Source of the DNA: Cheiracanthium punctorium
Lineage: Eukaryota > Arthropoda > Arachnida > Araneae > Cheiracanthiidae
Length of the DNA stretch: 64,000 nt
Assembly: GCA_038373885.1 (NCBI GenBank)
Contig: JAWZYV010016048.1
Coordinates: 620,001-684,000, forward strand
Direction of reading: 5' to 3'
In this document: in pieces, positions 10,675 to 22,698 of the stretch
Position numbering within the stretch: position 1 is the stretch's first letter
Layout of the letters: each line of letters begins with the position of its first letter
The notes under the pieces: generated by a model
What the model was told of the DNA's origin: nothing
What the model saw: only the letters and a program-made list of their open reading frames with translations
Databases searched by the model: none
Position numbers and translations under genes: made by a program

Positions 10675-10705
10675 GGTGCTCATAATGTAATGACTATTCG
10701 GTGCA
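10675..10705 (-). repeat. Right terminal inverted repeat of the Tc1-like element
   Basis: It ends CTATTCGGTGCA followed by TA at 10706-10707. It is the inverted partner of 2450-2480. Confidence 0.8.
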
Positions 10706-10707
10706 TA

Positions 10708-13700
10708 TTTAAAAAATAATAATTCTAATTTTTTATCATAAATGTATGAGTAGCTTAAATCACATAAAAAATGATTGTGAAAGTTGAAATTAATACTATT
10801 CATTGAATAATAAAAGATCATGTTATTTTCACAAATTATTATTTTTTTTTTTACGAAAGCTAAAAAGAATGTGAAATGGGCACTGTGGCTCTCTGAAACA
10901 CTTACGTACTGACTTGTTTTTCTGTGTGTGTTTTTTTTTAGTAATCATCGTAATTTTTCTATTGAAGCAGTTATGAATTATTATCTACATATTACCTCTT
11001 GATATACTTTAAATACTGAAACATCATCAATCGTAATAGGCAATCTATATCAGCGTATGTCTGAGATGTAGATCACAGGAGTAATATAACTTTTTTTTTG
11101 TTTTCCAACTTCTTTAAAATTTAACATGTTTAAAATTAGGCTTTATATATATATATATATCAGTTTCTGTTTTCTTTTTCCTTATTTTGGCTTTCAAAAT
11201 TTGTGTTCCTTTATTCGAGAACGATCAATTGCTTCAAAGGCGAGATGGCATCTGTTATAAAAACAGACCTTCCTATTTCGGTTTGTAATCTTAACGTATA
11301 CTGAATGTCACATTCACCGCCACAACTGGCTCTCATTTTGGTTCATTTTATTTCATTTATTTTTAAGCCATGTACTTGATTTCAAAATTATCTAGTCGCT
11401 GCCCAATTGCTTTAAATTCATTGGACTTTTGCTGCCAAGTGTATGTTGTCAAGAAAGAGCTCTCTTGGCATTTCCAGCTTTCTATGAGTTCATGCTCTCG
11501 ACTGCACTTTCCACGCTGCCAACCACCAGACTCCGATATTTAATCCTTGTTTTAAATAATTTTTGTTCTTGTTTTCAGTACAATGTCCTTTTCTCCATAA
11601 CATTTCTCAAACATCGTCATTTTTCACATTTCGGCATGCAAAAATGCGTATTTATTGAAATGCACATACAATTCTGGAAATAAAAATTTTAAGAACAGTC
11701 TTGCGCTTCTTTCCACTTGTACAAAAGTACAAAAAGTTATTATTTTCAAAATATCGCATGTTTCTGTGAAATGCAAACAAATATGATTGTCTTGTGTAGT
11801 AATGTTCACCTTGAATCATAAATCAACTGCCTGTCTTAGAATGGCATATTTCAGGATTAATTCAAATATGTTTTTGTTTATGTTCCTTTAATTATTCTTG
11901 CTAGTGTGCAGTTTTTGCATGCATTTATAAGTGGCTAAATGCAAATATTTTGAATAAACTTTAAGGCAAAGTATTCATATTGCTAAATAAAAGTTTAAGC
12001 ATCTGTTGCAAGAATTTTTTTTGAATGTATATAACTTTTGACGTATATTTAGATTTTTTTAAATATTACTTTTAATATTCGTTTCAATATTCTTTTTAAT
12101 ATTTCCTTGATTAAATGCAAAAGACATCATTAAAAATTATGTTCAATTTGAAAATTTCTTTAAAATAAAATCTATCTTAAAAGCTAATACAGTGAAACGG
12201 AAAAAAGAAAAAGAAACAACAAAGACTTATTTTGAAATGACGGGAAAAAAATATTTACAGAGAACACGAGTTCGCTTGGAACGTTTAAAACTCATTTCTG
12301 TCGATATTTGTTGTTTATCAATTATTTAAGTACAAGAAGATAAAAATAAGTGCAAACTAAAGCTACCTTTCTTTTTCAGAATCGGATTTTTCTTGGAATG
12401 CAACATGTACGTCGTATAGATGCGTTTCTTATTTACAGAAGTTTCTTGATACCTTATTTTTTTTTATTTATTTCTCTGTTTAAACAGTGTCTACATGTTT
12501 CATGAATAATAACAAAAAGAAATTGTGGGTCCAAAATATTAACCGTCAAAATAATTATAAAAGTAATTTTATTTATTTATTTATCTATATTTATGGGGGT
12601 GTAGCAATTAATCTATTTTTCTAATTCATTTAAGTGTTAAAATTAAGCTAAAATAAACAATATTCAATTTCTAATTTTTCTAATTTGAACGTATGTATAC
12701 TAAGTTCAAAGTCCAGGCAATAATATTTGCATGAGATCGTTTTCATGTGTATGTATGTGTGTCCGTGAAATAAAATTTTCCTTACAACATTATGAAAATT
12801 ATTTACTTATGCGGGATGTTGACGCGTCTGATAAAGAACATAGTGATAAGCTGTCGAGATAACGCTACGAGAAGCTAAACTCTGTTTTTGTATTACACCG
12901 ACAAAAACAGCCCACAAAAATTCTACTCCCACCACATTAACCTAAAAACGTCACAGCAAAATCTGTCGGTATAATAAAAGGACTGTGCGCTCTAAATGAT
13001 GTAATCAGTGATTTAGTCACATATTGGAAAAACAGAAAACTTAGCCTTCCAAGTAGAACACTGTAAATGACATGGGAAGGATGTCAGTTGCAAAGTTGTC
13101 CTCAAACTGGTAAGAAATGACCAGAATGCTTGTTTGGTCGTGATTTCCGAAACCCGTGACGCTAAAGATTACCGAAGAAAAGAAAAAAATATAATCCTTT
13201 CAAACCAATGTGCCTTTTTATCGGCAAGTTTTTTTCTAAGCAAAGAAAGCAGGAACGTATGGTTCTAATATGACAACATCCTTCGCAGAGTATCAAATAA
13301 AAATATCGGAGAGATCAAGATATCAGAAGGAAAGCGGTACCTGAAGGAGGCATTCAGCTTACGATAATTTTTAAATGAGCTATTATGGAGCATCACAGCT
13401 AAATTAGTTTTTTCAACGAATTTTAAAATCGCGATAAAAAAGCCTTTTTTCATCGTGTTTTCACTTGACTACTCACATGAAAATTCATTTGTGAAAATAT
13501 CCGTTCAAAAAAGTGATAATAATTTGGAATCAACAATTTTCTTGCTATTAAAAAAATGAAATGCTATGAAAAAGCACAAAAACTTTCTTTCGTTTGATCT
13601 TTCAGGGATAGAATGGAATCTGGAATTTATTTTTAATTTTTTAAAGGTTATCTTTTGAAACAATTCTCAACTACTTGAATATGTCAATCTTTAACAATTT

Positions 13701-15879
13701 GCTTCCGGGTTACCTTTTCAGGAGTTCCTACTATGCTTTTCCTTTCCATGCTTTTCCTTTCTCGCTCAAGTGTTTCCAAGTGAAGTAGACAGGCATTCAT
13801 TTATATGGAAGTGGTTGGAGGCTGAGAACATCGGGAGAGAGCTGTTTACTTTATGTGTTAATTGTTGTGAAAATAAGTCACAGGAATATAACAGCTATTT
13901 GCAAAACAACTACATACTTATCTGAAGAAATAAACTCTTCTTAGAACATTTAATCTCATAACAGTAAGTTCAATACTAGTATACTTATTTTTAAGTTTCA
14001 ATAAAGGCCTCGCATTTTTTACACGAAGAAAGCAGCTCTCCCGATTAAGTGACAACAGTCGGAAGAGCTATTTTCGGTTTGTAGGATGTGTTGTGTTGAT
14101 TCTTCAGCCATTTTCACCTCTGGCGTCATCCAGGTGCTCGTTTCCAAACCAAGCGATTTGAAAAAAGTGTCTTCATGGAAAATTTGCCCCGGCCTCCATT
14201 ACCACTTTACTCATTATTTTATGTGAACACTTACATTGTGATAAGTGTTCTCATTCAAATGGTAGCTACAGTAGAATTTCCTTTATTTCTCAGTACGTTT
14301 ATATATATATATCTCAAAAAACAAAGTACATGTCTAAACCCTTTACGTAGATTAAGTAGGATTACAGCATAATAAATATTCGAAAGTCGAAATACATTGA
14401 AGTCGGATTGCAATCTGTAAAAAAGTTATAAATTTATTACATTTTTATTTTTATCAGTACAAAAATGCTATGATACACTTTACTGAATTTTGTTATACAC
14501 AATATTTTTGTACGGTGATAGTGTTCATCTTTGCATGAAGCAGAGATCATCTTCAGTAATTTTGAAAAGCCGTCGCACCCTGGCCTCCTTTTTGTAGTGC
14601 TGATGCATTCTGCCCTTTTTACTTTAATGCTGATACGCTGTGCGCTTTATAGAAAGAGAAAATAAGCCTTGCCTATCTTTCAATTGATTTTCCCATCGAA
14701 TTGCAATGCATCGCTCATTTTTTAGGAGAAAACGTAATCCTGTTGGGTTTTCCAACATGGAGTGAACTGCTTCACTCTCCACATCTGCAGGCACAAATCG
14801 ACAACACCTGCACCACAAATCTATCTGTTCCCAATTGGCAGAGCTTTAGAGCAAAAGTTTTAATTCATATATATGTATTATGACACATATTGTATATATA
14901 TATATTATATGTGTCCATTTGAATGGGGGGGGAGAAAACAGACGAGTCCATACAGACAATGCAATGCAGATAAGCACAGTTTCTAATTATTAAAATGTTT
15001 TAATTAGTTCTATGGTAGCTTATTTTATGCTAATTAATACTGCTCAGTTCTCTGATAACATAGTTTACATTATTTAATACTAGTTAGAAGGTATGACACA
15101 TATTTAGGAATCATGAATTTGTTTTGGTAAGATCGCTACATTACGAAGTGTTTATTTTAAATTTATGTGGCATAAGTATAAAATGCAAGGTGAAATACAT
15201 ACTAGGAGGTAAAGAAAGCACCTTTATTAAAGATCACGATAAAGAACGGGATGTCGAAAAAACTGCCTTTTTCGTCAATAGAAAGAGTATTTTCCCAGCA
15301 AAAAATGCCTTTTCCTCTATATAAAGTATTTATTTTAATAAATACCCATCGCTTCTTTTGAAAGAAAATTTGAACGCTGCTGATAAGTATATGTTGAAAT
15401 GTTAGCTGATTTCAAGTAATTTTGTTCCGACATCTCACAAATTTATGTATTTTATCTTATGAATTAAAAAATATATTTTTTGGAGCTAATAACTTTATTT
15501 CGCATCTCAATTATGCTTTTACTTTGCTTAGTAAGTAGATTTTTTAGCTCTCAAATCTGATAATTTATATTCTCCCAGAGAACAATTGTTTTCATTTAGT
15601 GCACTGTTATTAATTTATCAAGATGGAAAATTCAGAACAGTCTAAGAGTTACCTTTTGTATTTTTAATCGATGAAGAAGGAAATATTTGGGTTTCATTAT
15701 TTTTTACATTTATTAGAATTAGCAAAACTATAGCATGCTTGTCAAATTACTAAAAAGATTTCTAGTGAGTATCGAAACATTTCTTAATATTCTAAAGGAG
15801 ATTGAATAGTATTACAATTATCAATTGATAAAGCCAAAGTTTCCCATTGTTAATGTCTTGCTTCCTTTGAATGTCAGTA
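10708..15879. other. 5 kb AT-rich region, no gene seen
   Basis: Only short open frames (60-84 codons) without motifs. There are short TA tracts near 11145 and 14300, and a perfect 9-bp inverted pair CTGTTTTTG/CAAAAACAG near 12880-12910. I see no promoter, splice pair or repeat family that I can support. Confidence 0.5.
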
Positions 15880-16123
15880 TGTAGGAAGTTCAATGCAAAC
15901 TCCTTAGCTAACGCCGTTACATCATGTGTGGCGCGGCAGTCGCCTAGCAAGCATAACATGTTCCTTTCCTACTGCGTAATCGAGAGAGACGTTAACTGCA
16001 GCCGACGAGAGAAGACGTCTCCGTCGCTCAGTCTATCTAAGTGTTTGTAATTAATTGTCCGTGTGTAATTGTTGTTTAATAAAGTACCTTGTTTGTTAAT
16101 ATGGTCGTAGCCTTTTCCCCATA
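15880..16123 (+). repeat. 5' LTR of the 5.5 kb Gypsy element
   Basis: Begins TGTAGGAAGTT and ends TTTTCCCCATA, 244 bp. It has the AATAAA polyadenylation signal at 16078-16083. The end is set by the AGTA duplication rather than by a CA terminus; termini are TG...TA. Confidence 0.92.
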
Positions 16124-16126
16124 TTT

Positions 16127-16143
16127 TGGGGGCTCGACCGTCC
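16127..16143 (+). promoter_or_regulatory. Primer-binding site, probably tRNA-Pro
   Basis: TGGGGGCTCGACCGTCC starts three bases after the LTR. It agrees with the complement of the 3' end of animal tRNA-Pro over the first ten bases and, with one mismatch, for several more. It would prime minus-strand DNA synthesis. The tRNA identity is from general knowledge of tRNA-Pro primers. Confidence 0.65.
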
Positions 16144-16406
16144 TCTCACACTCCAAAGAATTCCTCTAGACATCAACAAGCCAGTGTATTCCCTAAAAGA
16201 CGATAAGCTTCAGAAGCTCTCTTATGGACGAACGCAATTTGACGAATTTAAATACATGGTTTGAAGTGTGGATTAACTGCTGGACTGCTCCCCATTTCAA
16301 GTAGGCTAGATTTTTCTTTTAATTTAGATCGTTATTATCCTTTTAAACAATTGTGCAGAATTTCTCTAGTTTTTGTTTACATTCAGAAACTGTATTCTTT
16401 TTCAAA

Positions 16407-19400
16407 ATGTCGTTAAAACTAGGAGACATACATTTAATAGCAAACTCATTGAAATTTGGCAAAACTCAAACTGTTAAAGCATTAAACACCATACTTGGTT
16501 TTAAAGAATTTGATCGTTCTTCCCGTACCAAAATACGTAATTTCTCTTCCTTCCCAATCGAATTAGATCTAGAAAAACATAAAGAACAGATATTAAAAGA
16601 TTTCTCCTTAAATGAGTTTATTTCCGTGGCAAATTTATTACATTTGGAATCAAATGCAAACGAAAAAGATATTTGCAACAGCATTTTTAATGCCCTAACA
16701 AATTTGCAAGACTTTCAAAATTCTCTCGACACCAGTTATCTCTCTGATTTAGAACATGACCATCCACTTATTAACACATCGGCAGAAGCGAGTAGCACGA
16801 ATGTAGGTCAATTTTCCCCTAATGGTGCCTCTGATATAAACAGTGTTCCTGCGATGCAAAACCCAAGCTCTGTTTACCTTACCCAACCGAGTAATGCACA
16901 GTTCCCCATTCTAGGCCCCAGCGCAGTTTCGGATATGACTAATCAATTCTGGTATCTTTTAAGAGATATATCTGCAAATAGTAGAAAGTTCTCAGGAGAT
17001 GATTTGTATTCAATTAAAAGTTTTTTTATAGACTTGGAGGAAAATTTCCAATTATTCCCTTGCATAAGCGATCAACAAAAATTAGTGTTTGCAAAAAGAT
17101 TGATTACCGGTTCCGCGAAGTCATTTCTGTCGTCGCAAAGAAATCTAAATGCATACGATAAGTTTAAATCTGCGTTAATTAACGAGTTTTCAGACACAGT
17201 CACGTCAATAGAAATTCATCGGCAGCTTGAAAAAAGAAAAATGCGCCCTAACGAAACATTTACTCAATATTTTAATTCCATGCGCGAATTGGCAAATAGA
17301 TGCGATTGCGCTATTGACGAGTGTTCTGTTATTCAGTACGTCATAAACGGTATTGAAGGTTCCCGCTCAGACAAAATTATCCTTTATGGGACAACATCAT
17401 TTTCCGAATTTAAGACAAAATTAAGAACTTACGAAATTTTTGTTAATAACATGCGAGCTAATAGATCAAATTCGTCGAATTTTCGTCACTCACCTGACAG
17501 CTCAAACCGCGGTACAGAACAACCAAACCAACAACGAAAACCCTCAAAATTTAATGTTTCTGACACAGCTAACACCCTGCAACGTTGTTTTAACTGCAAT
17601 GACGTCGAACAAAAGTCTAAATGGTGTCCTAATCGCTCTCGAGGCCCGAAGTGCCTAGCATGCAATCTTTTTGGTCACAAGTCGACTGAATGTGTCCGAG
17701 CTATTCGAAACGACAGTTCTACTTCACCAGCAAAAGTAAATACCGTACGTGAATTTCCTTCTGTAAACATGTGTAAGGAAGTTATTATTTTTGACAATAA
17801 ATTCTCCGGATTAGTGGACACAGGTAGCAATTTGACGTTGCTTCGACATTCTGCATGGGTAAAAATAGGTTCACCACCATTATTGAATAACACTAAAGTA
17901 TTGACGGGTTTCGGTTTTTCGCGAACAAACGTCATTGGTACTTTCGACTGTGATGTTACTATTGACGACCAAATTTTTCCGGTTACTATTTCTGTAGTGC
18001 CGAATGCTTGCACAAATTATGACCTCATAATCGGGTGTGACATAATACAGCAAACAAATTTAACCATTTCCCCTGCCGTCGTAATATTTTCAAAACTTCC
18101 AACTGCATCTGATCCTGTAAGACCTCAAAATTCTATTGTGTCAATTTCTGACGATTCTCCCATCTTTGACATCGGCCCGAATGTCACCAGTCAAACACGT
18201 GCTGACGTTGAGAAGCTGTTGTTGGCTTATGCACCCAATAAAACGAAAACTGCTAACGTTGAACTTGACATCGTGCTCACTGACGACGAGCCAATTTTCC
18301 ACGCACCCCGACGTTTGCCATTTGCTGAGCGTGATATAGTAGATGCACAAATTGACGAATGGGTCGAAAATGGAATTATTGAGCCATGTTCATCCCCCTA
18401 CGCAAGCCAAGTGTTAGTTGTAACAAAAAAAGACGGAAAGCCTAGAGTATGCATAGATTACAGACGATTAAATCGCAAAATAGTCAAAGATCACTTTCCC
18501 CTTCCGTTGATCGAAGACATTTTAGATAGTCTTCAAAATGCCACAATATTTTCTACACTCGATTTACGAAATGCATTTTTCCACGTTCCCGTAAACGAAA
18601 AAAGCCGTCCTTATACTAGTTTTGTGACACATAAAGGCCAATATCGCTTCCGATTTATGCCGTTTGGCCTTAGTACATGTCCATCTACCTTTATGCGTTA
18701 TATAAACGCCGTTTTTCGTGAACTTATTGCTAAGGGCATTGTACTCCCGTACATGGATGATGTTGTCATCCCAGCTACTAGTGAGTCTGAGGCTCTCGAA
18801 CGCTTAAAAATTGTCCTTGATGTAGCCCGTGATTATGGATTAGACATAAATTTCCGCAAATGCCAGTTTTTACACACTAAAATAGAATTTTTAGGCCATG
18901 TAGTAGAAGGCGGTAAACTGTCTCCTTCCCCCTCGAAAACTAAAGCTGTCCTAAATTATCCGGATTTGAAAAATATTAAAGATGTACGCCGATTTTTAGG
19001 TCTCACCGGATATTTCAGAAAGTTTATTCCTTCATATTCTGCCATAACAAAACCTCTTAGCGACCTTTTGCGTAAGGACACCCCCTTTCAATTCCAGACT
19101 GAACAAAAAGCCGCATTTGAAAAATTAAAATATTTACTTTCACAACAACCTGTTTTAAGTATTTTTAATCACAACTCTCCCACTGAAATTCACTCTGACG
19201 CGTCAATAGATGGCTTGGGGGCAGTCCTAATGCAAAAATCCATGCAAGATAACTCTTTTCATCCTGTATTTTATATGTCCAAAAAGACCTCTGATAGTGA
19301 ACGAAAGTATACAAGTTTTGAGCTGGAAGTCCTTGCCGTTGTTGAAGCCCTAAAGAAGTTTCGGATTTACGTTTTAGGTACTCACTTCAAAATTATCACG

Positions 19401-20786
19401 GACTGTGATGCCTTCGTCAAAACCTTAAATAAAAAAGATCTCAACACTCGTATCGCTAGATGGGCCTTATACCTTCAGGACTTTAACTTTACTATAGAAC
19501 ATCGCAATGGCTCAAAAATGGCTCATGTCGACGCACTTAGTCGTAATCCCTGTTGCATGACCATTCAGAACAGTGTTCATATTCAGTTCCTTAAAGCGCA
19601 GCAGACTGATGAACATATCACAGCGATAAAAACGCTTCTTCAAACCGCAGCTCATGACAACTACATCGTGAAAAATGATCTTCTGTATAAAACAGTGAAT
19701 GGCAAAGACCTCCTGGTAGTTCCAGAGAGCATGCAAGCCAACATCATCAAAGCAGCACATGAACGTGGTCATTTCGCTGTTGTTCGCACAGAAGAGATCC
19801 TAAACAAGGACTATTTCATTCCACACTTAAAAGACAAAATTAAACAGTGCATCCAAAATTGTGTTACATGTATTCTCAACAACCGTAAACGTGGAAAGCA
19901 AGACGGACTGCTACACCCGATTGACAAGGACGATACACCTCTACATACCTACCATGTCGACCATTTAGGACCTCTTGCCACCACTTCCAAGCGTTATAAA
20001 CATATTTTCGTGGTAATAGATGCCTTTACAAAATTTACATGGCTCTATCCAACTAAATCAACGGACGCCGCAGAAGTAATCAATCGGTTAGAAAATCAAA
20101 GATCGGTCTTCGGAAATCCATCGCGTATCATATCGGACAGAGGACCAGCTTTCACCTCAACCGCTTTTGAAGAATACTGCGCCAAACAAAACATCGTTCA
20201 TATCTCCATCACGGCAGGCCTACCGAGATCTAATGGCCAGGTTGAACGCCAGAATACTACCATTATAGCTGTTCTTTCCAAATTGTCTATTGACAATCCA
20301 GAAAAATGGTATTCCCATGTACCCGCCTTACAGCAAATCATAAACTCGACATTCCAAAGGAGTATAAACACCACTCCATTTGAACTCCTTTTTGGCACAA
20401 AAATGAAATCTGAACACGACTTAAAAATTCTCGAACTCATCAACGACGAGGTAAAAGCTGCATTTGAACAACACCGCGACGACCTTCGTAAAGATGCTAA
20501 ACAACAGATCTCAAAGGTTCAAGAAGAAAATCGCCGAACGTACAACCTTCGACGCAGGCAAGCTCCACAATTCCAGTTGCATGATCTAGTTGCAATCAAA
20601 CGAACCCAATTTGGTCCTGGATTAAAACTGAAGCGAAAATTCCTTGGACCCTATAAAGTCACAAAAGTGAAAAACAATGACACATATAATGTCGAAAAAT
20701 GTGCTTTCTTCGACGGTCCATCCAAAACCTCCACCTGTGCACAGTTTATGAAACCTTGGACCAGCACTGTCGAACACATAACTTGA
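16407..20786 (+). CDS. gag-pol: Gag-Pol polyprotein of Ty3/Gypsy retrotransposon, 1,459 aa, intact
   Basis: This protein carries everything needed for particle formation, reverse transcription and integration. I start at ATG 16407 (AAAATGTCG context); the frame is open a little further upstream, but only from a GTG. Domains by residue: retrotransposon Gag about 190-350; two zinc knuckles about 392-435 (the second is a standard CCHC, while the first has Gln where the His should be); aspartic protease with DTG near 470; reverse transcriptase about 655-850 with YMDD near 782; RNase H from about 925 (HSDAS, with FELEVLA); integrase zinc domain (H-H-C-C) about 1117-1160; integrase core D1185, D1244, E1280 (35 residues between the last two); GPY module near 1414. 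Gag and Pol share one frame with no shift or stop. No chromodomain or env was seen. All catalytic residues I can check are present. Confidence 0.95.
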   Translation: MSLKLGDIHLIANSLKFGKTQTVKALNTILGFKEFDRSSRTKIRNFSSFPIELDLEKHKEQILKDFSLNEFISVANLLHLESNANEKDICNSIFNALTNLQDFQNSLDTSYLSDLEHDHPLINTSAEASSTNVGQFSPNGASDINSVPAMQNPSSVYLTQPSNAQFPILGPSAVSDMTNQFWYLLRDISANSRKFSGDDLYSIKSFFIDLEENFQLFPCISDQQKLVFAKRLITGSAKSFLSSQRNLNAYDKFKSALINEFSDTVTSIEIHRQLEKRKMRPNETFTQYFNSMRELANRCDCAIDECSVIQYVINGIEGSRSDKIILYGTTSFSEFKTKLRTYEIFVNNMRANRSNSSNFRHSPDSSNRGTEQPNQQRKPSKFNVSDTANTLQRCFNCNDVEQKSKWCPNRSRGPKCLACNLFGHKSTECVRAIRNDSSTSPAKVNTVREFPSVNMCKEVIIFDNKFSGLVDTGSNLTLLRHSAWVKIGSPPLLNNTKVLTGFGFSRTNVIGTFDCDVTIDDQIFPVTISVVPNACTNYDLIIGCDIIQQTNLTISPAVVIFSKLPTASDPVRPQNSIVSISDDSPIFDIGPNVTSQTRADVEKLLLAYAPNKTKTANVELDIVLTDDEPIFHAPRRLPFAERDIVDAQIDEWVENGIIEPCSSPYASQVLVVTKKDGKPRVCIDYRRLNRKIVKDHFPLPLIEDILDSLQNATIFSTLDLRNAFFHVPVNEKSRPYTSFVTHKGQYRFRFMPFGLSTCPSTFMRYINAVFRELIAKGIVLPYMDDVVIPATSESEALERLKIVLDVARDYGLDINFRKCQFLHTKIEFLGHVVEGGKLSPSPSKTKAVLNYPDLKNIKDVRRFLGLTGYFRKFIPSYSAITKPLSDLLRKDTPFQFQTEQKAAFEKLKYLLSQQPVLSIFNHNSPTEIHSDASIDGLGAVLMQKSMQDNSFHPVFYMSKKTSDSERKYTSFELEVLAVVEALKKFRIYVLGTHFKIITDCDAFVKTLNKKDLNTRIARWALYLQDFNFTIEHRNGSKMAHVDALSRNPCCMTIQNSVHIQFLKAQQTDEHITAIKTLLQTAAHDNYIVKNDLLYKTVNGKDLLVVPESMQANIIKAAHERGHFAVVRTEEILNKDYFIPHLKDKIKQCIQNCVTCILNNRKRGKQDGLLHPIDKDDTPLHTYHVDHLGPLATTSKRYKHIFVVIDAFTKFTWLYPTKSTDAAEVINRLENQRSVFGNPSRIISDRGPAFTSTAFEEYCAKQNIVHISITAGLPRSNGQVERQNTTIIAVLSKLSIDNPEKWYSHVPALQQIINSTFQRSINTTPFELLFGTKMKSEHDLKILELINDEVKAAFEQHRDDLRKDAKQQISKVQEENRRTYNLRRRQAPQFQLHDLVAIKRTQFGPGLKLKRKFLGPYKVTKVKNNDTYNVEKCAFFDGPSKTSTCAQFMKPWTSTVEHIT

Positions 20787-21179
20787 ACTGTGTTCAATAT
20801 TTTTTTTCTTCTTCACCGAAGGACTTAAGACTATATTAAGAAACCTTTTTTTCCCTTTACCCTTCGAATGACTTTAAAATTTAATTATTATAATTCATTT
20901 TCTTTTCTTTATTTTAGCACTTCTTAATTGCAGCATTATTCCAGTATTCAAGTTTTGCATTATATTATTCTTCCTGTGGTAATGTATAACTGTATTCTCT
21001 ATATTGTTTATTTTATTAGGAGGTACTGCTCATTGTTAAGCTCCTTTTTTTTTAAAATACATAAGCTAGTGATTGTTTTGTTGTTGTAGTGATAAGCTAT
21101 TGATTTGTTTAAAAAAATAAATAAAATCAACTGTTCTGTAACTTCAGGCGAGGTCGCCTTACCGGTCATGATGGCCGAA
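20787..21179 (+). other. 3' untranslated region of the 5.5 kb Gypsy element
   Basis: AT-rich. The bases just before the right LTR (GGTCATGATGGCCGAA) are not a normal polypurine tract. No env-like frame was seen. Confidence 0.7.
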
Positions 21180-21423
21180 TGTAGGAAGTTCAATGCAAAC
21201 TCCTTAGCTAACGCCGTTACATCATGTGTGGCGCGGCAGTCGCCTAGCAAGCATAACATGTTCCTTTCCTACTGCGTAATCGAGAGAGACGTTAACTGCA
21301 GCCGACGAGAGAAGACGTCTCCGTCGCTCAGTCTATCTAAGTGTTTGTAATTAATTGTCCGTGTGTAATTGTTGTTTAATAAAGTACCTTGTTTGTTAAT
21401 ATGGTCGTAGCCTTTTCCCCATA
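21180..21423 (+). repeat. 3' LTR of the 5.5 kb Gypsy element
   Basis: Identical by eye to 15880-16123. AATAAA lies at 21378-21383. It is followed by the AGTA duplication at 21424-21427. Confidence 0.92.
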
Positions 21424-21427
21424 AGTA

Positions 21428-22698
21428 TGCATACTCTTTATAAAAAATATTGCTTTATGCTTTTCTTTTTAATCATAATAAAGTTAAATTCGCCTTGTTA
21501 ATTGTTGTGTCTCATAAGAAACTGATATTCAAAACAAAAATAACAGATTTTTCATTTTATCTTCTAAATGGCGGTTACTAATCATTTGGATTGATAAATT
21601 ATGACTTTCATAAACTTTATTAAAAGTATAGCCTTACAAGAAAAAAAACTTTAACAGAGTTATTTATTTTATTTTTTATCGCAGAGATAATAATTTAAAA
21701 TATTTAACAATCTGAAAATTATTAACATATAAAATATATTCATTATTTCTTTCATTCATTTTCGCTTCCTGCCACAATCTAATTATTATCACGTAAATAT
21801 GTTTTACAAGAAAAAAAGTAGAAATGGAAATGAAACATATAATTCACTTCTTTTACTCTTCAATTAATAATGCATAGCAATAAATCGATAACATTCATTG
21901 CGTCAGTTTTCATTATATTTTTGTCTAACAGATATAATGCACGTTTGCATGTGACTAGAGTAGTTTAAAAGTTGATGATGAAGTACTGATGTTCATTTTT
22001 AAGCTGAATTTTAAATCTCCAACTGCTCAATTTGCATGCTCTTATCTTTTAGTAACAAATAAGTATTTTTGTGCTTTTATTTTATTTTCACCACTAAATG
22101 TAGAATGCCCATGCATTTACCATGATTGATGCACTAAAAGAATTCATTTAAATATTTCATTGGTTTTACCGTCTGTAAGCATGGATTTTCTCTAGTGTAT
22201 GGTTGTAGAAAAGGTTCCTTTTTTTCTTTGTTTTTACAGTCTTTTTTTCGTGGATGTTGAAGTGATAAATGTTGTTTTGTTATTGAACTTGACTTGCGAG
22301 TGCTTTTCTCTTTTTAATCAATTTGCTAAATATGATTAATGTGAAGCGAGTTTTTAGGAGAAGACACAATGTGACACTAAATCAAAATAAACTGCAATAT
22401 AATTCTCCTAAAAGAGCATTTTTTTTCGTTGTATTCTAAAACATTAATCTTAAAAATATTGCTCCTTTAAGATTTATTTTTTCTCGAGCATACTATCCAT
22501 ATAAAACATATTTTGAAATATTAAATTGACTTGAAAACGTTTCTTAGAACCGAAAGAAATATTGCGGAGTTTTAAGTAATATTAAAATTTTCAAATGAAC
22601 GTTTTCACAATAATTTTAGCTTAAAATACAGCTGTATTTATGATTTCATTTATTTATAAAACTCTGATGATAAGTTAGAAATTTTTCATATATATATA
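21428..22698. other. AT-rich spacer, no gene seen
   Basis: Nothing recognised on either strand. Confidence 0.6.

Larger units (their letters stand above)
2450..10705 (+). mobile_element. Tc1-like DNA transposon, disrupted by a 5.9 kb insertion and an internal amplification
   Basis: Opposed ends were found 8.2 kb apart. The left end, 2450-2480, begins TACACCGAAGAGCCATTACA. The right end, 10675-10705, is its reverse complement with 27 of 31 bases matching. Both are flanked by TA (2448-2449 and 10706-10707), the Tc1/mariner target. Between them lie three pieces of one Tc1-like transposase in the right order and strand: HTH region 2630-2762, middle 8706-8990, and catalytic-domain tail about 10405-10650. 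The gap between pieces one and two is the element at 2763-8705. The gap between pieces two and three is filled by the tandem array 8987-10391. Removing the insertion leaves roughly the expected spacing of a Tc1-like element. Confidence 0.75.
15880..21423 (+). mobile_element. Intact Ty3/Gypsy LTR retrotransposon (5,544 bp)
   Basis: Two 244-bp LTRs, identical by eye, bound the element, with a 4-bp target duplication AGTA (15876-15879 and 21424-21427). A primer-binding site lies three bases inside the left LTR. A single frame for Gag, protease, reverse transcriptase, RNase H and integrase is open throughout. Integrase after RNase H places it in Ty3/Gypsy. Identical LTRs mean very recent insertion. 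A polypurine tract is not obvious before the right LTR. Confidence 0.95.
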
